Below the pieces are notes generated by a model. The model ran no database searches and had not been told where the DNA came from. It saw only the letters and a program-made list of their open reading frames with translations. A stretch of DNA of 64,000 nucleotides, taken from assembly GCF_014199215.1 (NCBI RefSeq), contig NZ_JACIJC010000005.1, forward strand, positions 496,001 through 560,000, given 5' to 3'. Position numbers and translations under genes: made by a program. Source of the DNA: Sphingobium boeckii (GTDB lineage: Bacteria > Pseudomonadota > Alphaproteobacteria > Sphingomonadales > Sphingomonadaceae). Shown here one piece after another: positions 60,734-64,000 of this stretch (positions are counted from its first letter, which is position 1; the number at the start of each line of letters is the position of its first letter).

Positions 60734-62005
60734 TCAAGCCGCGTCCCCCGCCTTCGCTTTTTCCTTCTTCGCGAAAACCCGCACCGGATCCTTGCGGCCT
60801 TCGATCACATCCTTGTCGATCATCACTTCGTCCACGCCGTCCATGCCGGGCAGGTCGAACATCGTATCGAGCAAGATGCCTTCCAGGATCGAGCGGAGGC
60901 CGCGGGCACCGGTCTTGCGATCGATCGCCTTTCTAGCGACCGAAACAAGCGCGTCATCGGTGAAGCCAAGCTTGACCTCCTCCATCTCGAACAATTTCTG
61001 ATATTGCTTCACCAGCGCATTCTTGGGCTCGCCCAGAATCTTCACCAGCGCGTCGATATCCAGATCCTCGAGCGTCGCGATCACCGGCAGGCGGCCGACG
61101 AATTCGGGGATCAGGCCGAATTTCAGCAAATCTTCAGGCTCGGTAGACCGCAGGACTTCGCCGGTGCGGCGTTCATCGGGCGCGGCGACATAGGCTCCAA
61201 AACCAATCGACTTGCCCTGGAGGCGATCACCGATGATCTTTTCTAGGCCGGAGAAGGCACCGCCGCAGATGAAGAGGATGTTGGTCGTGTCGACCTGCAG
61301 AAACTCCTGCTGCGGATGCTTGCGGCCACCTTGGGGCGGCACCGAGGCAGTGGTGCCTTCCATCAGCTTGAGCAGCGCCTGCTGCACGCCCTCGCCCGAC
61401 ACGTCGCGGGTGATCGAAGGATTTTCGGCCTTGCGGCTGATCTTGTCGATTTCGTCGATATAGACGATCCCGCGCTGTGCGCGCTCGACATTATAGTCGG
61501 ATGCCTGGAGCAGCTTGAGGATGATGTTCTCGACATCCTCGCCCACATAGCCCGCTTCGGTGAGCGTGGTGGCGTCGGCCATGGTGAAGGGCACGTCGAG
61601 GATGCGCGCGAGCGTCTGCGCGAGCAATGTCTTGCCGCAGCCGGTAGGGCCGACGAGCAGAATGTTTGATTTCGCCAGTTCGACGTCAGCGCCCTTGGCA
61701 CCGTGATTCAAACGCTTGTAATGATTGTGGACCGCAACCGAGAGCACGCGCTTCGCTTGTTTCTGGCCGATGACATAATCATCAAGCACATCGCAGATTT
61801 CCTGGGGCGTGGGCACGCCCCCGTCCTTCTTGGAAACCAGGGCGGATTTGGTTTCCTCGCGGATGATGTCGTTGCACAGATCCACGCATTCGTCGCAGAT
61901 GAAGACCGTTGGCCCCGCAATCAGCTTGCGCACCTCATGCTGGGATTTCCCGCAGAAGGAACAGTAAAGCGTGCTCTTGGAATCGCCGCCACTCAATTTG
62001 GTCAT
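60734..62005 (-). CDS. clpX: ATP-dependent Clp protease ATP-binding subunit ClpX
   Basis: A 423-residue AAA+ unfoldase. The zinc-binding domain has Cys 15, 18, 37 and 40 (YCSFCGK, ICDEC). Walker A GPTGCGKT is at about 119-126, Walker [11 protein letters not shown], and the pore loop and sensor regions follow. It feeds tagged substrates to ClpP. Located 98 bases downstream of clpP, separated by a hairpin (62042-62069), suggesting separate or attenuated expression. Confidence 0.97.
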   Translation of the reverse strand: MTKLSGGDSKSTLYCSFCGKSQHEVRKLIAGPTVFICDECVDLCNDIIREETKSALVSKKDGGVPTPQEICDVLDDYVIGQKQAKRVLSVAVHNHYKRLNHGAKGADVELAKSNILLVGPTGCGKTLLAQTLARILDVPFTMADATTLTEAGYVGEDVENIILKLLQASDYNVERAQRGIVYIDEIDKISRKAENPSITRDVSGEGVQQALLKLMEGTTASVPPQGGRKHPQQEFLQVDTTNILFICGGAFSGLEKIIGDRLQGKSIGFGAYVAAPDERRTGEVLRSTEPEDLLKFGLIPEFVGRLPVIATLEDLDIDALVKILGEPKNALVKQYQKLFEMEEVKLGFTDDALVSVARKAIDRKTGARGLRSILEGILLDTMFDLPGMDGVDEVMIDKDVIEGRKDPVRVFAKKEKAKAGDAA

Positions 62006-62041
62006 CTCATCATCCTTCGGCGCCGCAGCCCGGCGCCACCA

Positions 62042-62069
62042 GCAACACGGGCATCCTAGCCCGCGTTGC
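62042..62069 (-). promoter_or_regulatory. Hairpin between clpP and clpX
   Basis: Arms 62042-62052 and 62059-62069 pair over 11 bp (one mismatch or G-U) around a 6-base loop. It lies 37 bases upstream of the clpX ATG with no T run. Could be a partial terminator or an mRNA-stability element tuning the clpP to clpX ratio. Confidence 0.4.
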
Positions 62070-62103
62070 TTCTATCCTACAATGGCGAATATTCGGTATC
62101 CAC

Positions 62104-62772
62104 TCAGGACGAGGGGGTGCCGTTCGCGGCGTCTTCGGCCACGCTGGGCCGTTTGTCGAACACTTCGTCGATCAGACCAAAGGCTTTCGCCTCATCCGCC
62201 GACATGAACTTGTCGCGCTCCATCGAGCTTTCGATCACTTCGAGCGGCTTGCCGGTATATTTGGCATAGAGCTCGTTCATCCGGTGCCGGATGCGCAGGA
62301 TTTCCTTGGCCTGGATCTCGATATCCGTGGCCTGGCCCTGCGCGCCGCCCGAAGGCTGATGGATCATGATCCGCGCGTTGGTCAATGCCACCCGCATCCC
62401 CGGATCGCCCGCAGCCAGCAGGAAGCTACCCATCGACGCTGCCTGACCGATGCACACCGTCCCGACGCGGGGGCGGATATATTGCATCGTGTCATGGATC
62501 GCCATGCCCGCTGTGACGACGCCGCCGGGCGAATTGATATACATGTAAATGTCCTTCTTCGGATTTTCCGATTCGAGGAACAGCAACTGCGCGGTGATCA
62601 GCGAGGCCATATGATCCTCCACACCGCCGGTCACGAAGATGATACGCTCGCGCAGCAGCCGCGAGAAAATGTCGAAGCTGCGCTCGCCGCGATTCGATTG
62701 CTCGATAACGATGGGCACCAGACCGTCAGTGGTCGGGTCGATGAAATTTCCGGTTTCGAACGGATTGCGCAT
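62104..62772 (-). CDS. clpP: ATP-dependent Clp protease proteolytic subunit ClpP
   Basis: A 222-residue serine peptidase. The catalytic Ser is in [12 protein letters not shown] (about S113), His in MIHQPSGG (about H138), and an Asp follows near residue 187. ATG at 62772 ([10 protein letters not shown]) leaves a slightly long N-terminus before LVPIVIEQ. Longer starts (TTG 62838, ATG 62814) lack a ribosome-binding site. Forms the tetradecameric chamber with ClpX. Confidence 0.95.
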   Translation of the reverse strand: MRNPFETGNFIDPTTDGLVPIVIEQSNRGERSFDIFSRLLRERIIFVTGGVEDHMASLITAQLLFLESENPKKDIYMYINSPGGVVTAGMAIHDTMQYIRPRVGTVCIGQAASMGSFLLAAGDPGMRVALTNARIMIHQPSGGAQGQATDIEIQAKEILRIRHRMNELYAKYTGKPLEVIESSMERDKFMSADEAKAFGLIDEVFDKRPSVAEDAANGTPSS

Positions 62773-62893
62773 GATAGAATCTTGGTCCTTTTGCCCTCTC
62801 GGAGGGTGCAACATCGGCGTTTGATGGGATGACTTCAAGGGGCAGAGACAGCGCTACCCGGCACTTTAGGCAAGTTTACGCGAAACGAGATGC

Positions 62894-63871
62894 TCAACCC
62901 CAGCCCGGCGCGGGCTGACCGAGATAGGCGAGCCGCCGCACTTCGCGTCGTCCACGCACCACGGTATCGAGGATCAGGCCGCACATCCCGTTCAGCGCGG
63001 CGATGATGACAAGCCCCGTCACGCCGATCGCCGTCGGGATTCGCGGCACCAGGCCCGTCTGCATGAATGTGATCACGAGCGGGATCGACAGCAGCACCGC
63101 CACGGCGATCAAAAAAGCGCCGATCGCACCGAAAAACAGCACCGGACGCTCGATCCTGAAAAGGATGAGGATCGTATTGAGGATACGCCAGCCGTCGCGA
63201 TAGGTGGACAACTTCGATTCGGAGCCTTCGGGACGTGCGATATAGGCGGTCACCACTTCGGCCACGGGCATCCGCAGTTCGAGCGCGTGAACGCTGATCT
63301 CGGTTTCGATCTCAAATCCCGATGAGAGCACGGGAAAGCTCTTCACGAACCGTCTGGAAAAGACCCGGTAACCCGAGAGAATATCACTGAAAGTGCGCCC
63401 GAATATCCAGGCCAATATGCCCGTGAGCAGCGCATTGCCGAAGCGATGCCCGCGGCGATAGGCCTCCTCGATCTCTGATTTGCGCGCGCCGACCACCATA
63501 TCGAGTTGCTCGGTCCATAGCCGCGTCACGAGCTGCGGGGCCGCCGACGCCTCATAAGTGGCGTCGCCATCGGCCATCACATAGATATCGGCATCCACGT
63601 CCGCGAACATCCGGCGCACGACATTGCCTTTGCCCTGCATCCGCTCGGTCCGCACGATCGCCCCGGCGGCACGCGCCACCTCGACCGTGCGATCGCGGCT
63701 GTTGTTGTCATAGACATAGATGGTCGCGCCAGGCAGCGCCGCGCGGAAACCCGCAATCGTCTGTACGATCGCGGTTTCCTCATTGTAGCAGGGCAAGAGG
63801 ACGGCAATGCGCAGCCCCTCGGGCAGGCTTGCCGCCTCGTCCCGCTGCACGCTGCCGCCCCCTGCCGCCAT
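62894..63871 (-). CDS. Family 2 glycosyltransferase with C-terminal membrane helices (GtrB/DPM1-like)
   Basis: A 325-residue membrane glycosyltransferase. The GT2 domain has IAVLLPCYNEE, VYDNNSRDRT and the DxD-like MADGDATYEASA, then GYRVFSRRFVKSFPVLSSGFEIE typical of polyprenyl-phosphate mannose/glucose synthases. Two C-terminal helices (about 250-305). Likely makes a polyprenyl-phosphate sugar. Lies between a probable trigger factor gene and clpP on the same strand, its start one base from the neighbour's stop. Confidence 0.88.
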   Translation of the reverse strand: MAAGGGSVQRDEAASLPEGLRIAVLLPCYNEETAIVQTIAGFRAALPGATIYVYDNNSRDRTVEVARAAGAIVRTERMQGKGNVVRRMFADVDADIYVMADGDATYEASAAPQLVTRLWTEQLDMVVGARKSEIEEAYRRGHRFGNALLTGILAWIFGRTFSDILSGYRVFSRRFVKSFPVLSSGFEIETEISVHALELRMPVAEVVTAYIARPEGSESKLSTYRDGWRILNTILILFRIERPVLFFGAIGAFLIAVAVLLSIPLVITFMQTGLVPRIPTAIGVTGLVIIAALNGMCGLILDTVVRGRREVRRLAYLGQPAPGWG

Positions 63872-64000
63872 TTACTTCTTCGCGGCGGGCTTTTTGGCAG
63901 GTGCCTTCTTGGCAGCCGGCTTTTCAGCGGCATCCTCAGCCGTCACGTCATCTTTCTTGGCAGCAGCCTTTTTGGCGGGCTTTTCAGCCTTCACGTCATC
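63872..64000 (-). CDS. Probable trigger factor C-terminal tail (partial, cut by window edge)
   Basis: The last 43 codons of a protein ending in Lys/Ala/Pro-rich repeats (EKPAKKAAAKK, EKPAAKKAPAKKPAAKK). Only the tail is visible; the rest lies beyond base 64000. Trigger factors of sphingomonads often end in such tails and tig usually precedes clpP, which supports the assignment, but a Lys/Ala-rich tail alone is not specific. Stop TAA at 63872 is adjacent to the glycosyltransferase start. Confidence 0.5.
   Translation of the reverse strand, partial: DDVKAEKPAKKAAAKKDDVTAEDAAEKPAAKKAPAKKPAAKK

Noticed and set aside
62773-62893. Sigma-32 promoter for clpP
   Set aside because: CTTGAAG and CCCAT are present near 62820-62837 but only 4 bases apart, far from the 13-base spacing needed.
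1-64000. Insertion sequences, prophage, toxin-antitoxin or defence systems
   Set aside because: No transposase, integrase, phage structural, restriction or toxin-like protein was recognised anywhere in the window.

Overview
The window looks like a chromosomal segment of a sphingomonad (Alphaproteobacteria, Sphingomonadaceae), inferred from gene content rather than from any database search. The supporting signs are high GC, an XrtA (exosortase A) exopolysaccharide locus with its characteristic accessory enzymes, several TonB-dependent receptors, an osmoregulated glucan pair, short REP-like palindromes whose translations give the RESGNPA and SPFVPSEVEG strings, and the clpP-clpX-lon-hupB neighbourhood. 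Nearly all the DNA is coding. No gap without a gene exceeds about 230 bases, and I see no insertion sequence, prophage, CRISPR array or replication origin.

Region 1 (1-11050) is an XrtA/PEP-CTERM exopolysaccharide locus. A leftward operon encodes the export lipoprotein, chain-length determinant, tyrosine autokinase, outer-membrane barrel and ATPase (cut by the window edge). A second leftward pair encodes a PLP decarboxylase and an AMP-forming acyl ligase. Divergent from that pair is a rightward run of GNAT-like protein, acyl carrier protein and two alpha/beta-hydrolase-like proteins. Together these look like a carrier-protein-dependent acyl or aminoacyl modification module serving the polysaccharide.

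Region 2 (11047-25955) holds trxB, a zinc-type TonB receptor, a metal-uptake cluster (DUF2946 protein, siderophore-type receptor, PepSY membrane protein), a methyltransferase, a cytochrome P450 with a striking inverted repeat at its start, a secreted amidohydrolase, tRNA-Met, a 2H phosphoesterase, a Kup potassium transporter and an Lrp-family regulator. The regulator is divergent from alanine dehydrogenase (26082-27179).

Region 3 (27176-34584) is the cytochrome c maturation operon ccmCDEFGHI without ccmAB, an Aur1/PAP2-type membrane enzyme, a leucine/phenylalanine/valine dehydrogenase and tRNA-His. Region 4 (34672-45958) is a complete type II secretion operon gspCDEFGHIJKLMN, overlapped or tightly packed throughout and lacking only the prepilin peptidase. 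Its four pseudopilin genes have abnormally long leaders built from a 33-bp in-frame repeat (gspH, gspI, gspJ) or from a REP-like doublet (gspG).

Region 5 (46131-55606) holds a 2OG-Fe(II) oxygenase, a TonB receptor paired with a TP-repeat lipoprotein, the osmoregulated glucan genes, a DUF2147 protein and tRNA-Val. Region 6 (55835-64000) is the protein quality-control neighbourhood hupB, lon, clpX, clpP and the probable tail of trigger factor. It is interrupted by three glycosyltransferase-like genes, one of them clearly AT-richer than its surroundings. A good sigma-32-type promoter precedes lon.
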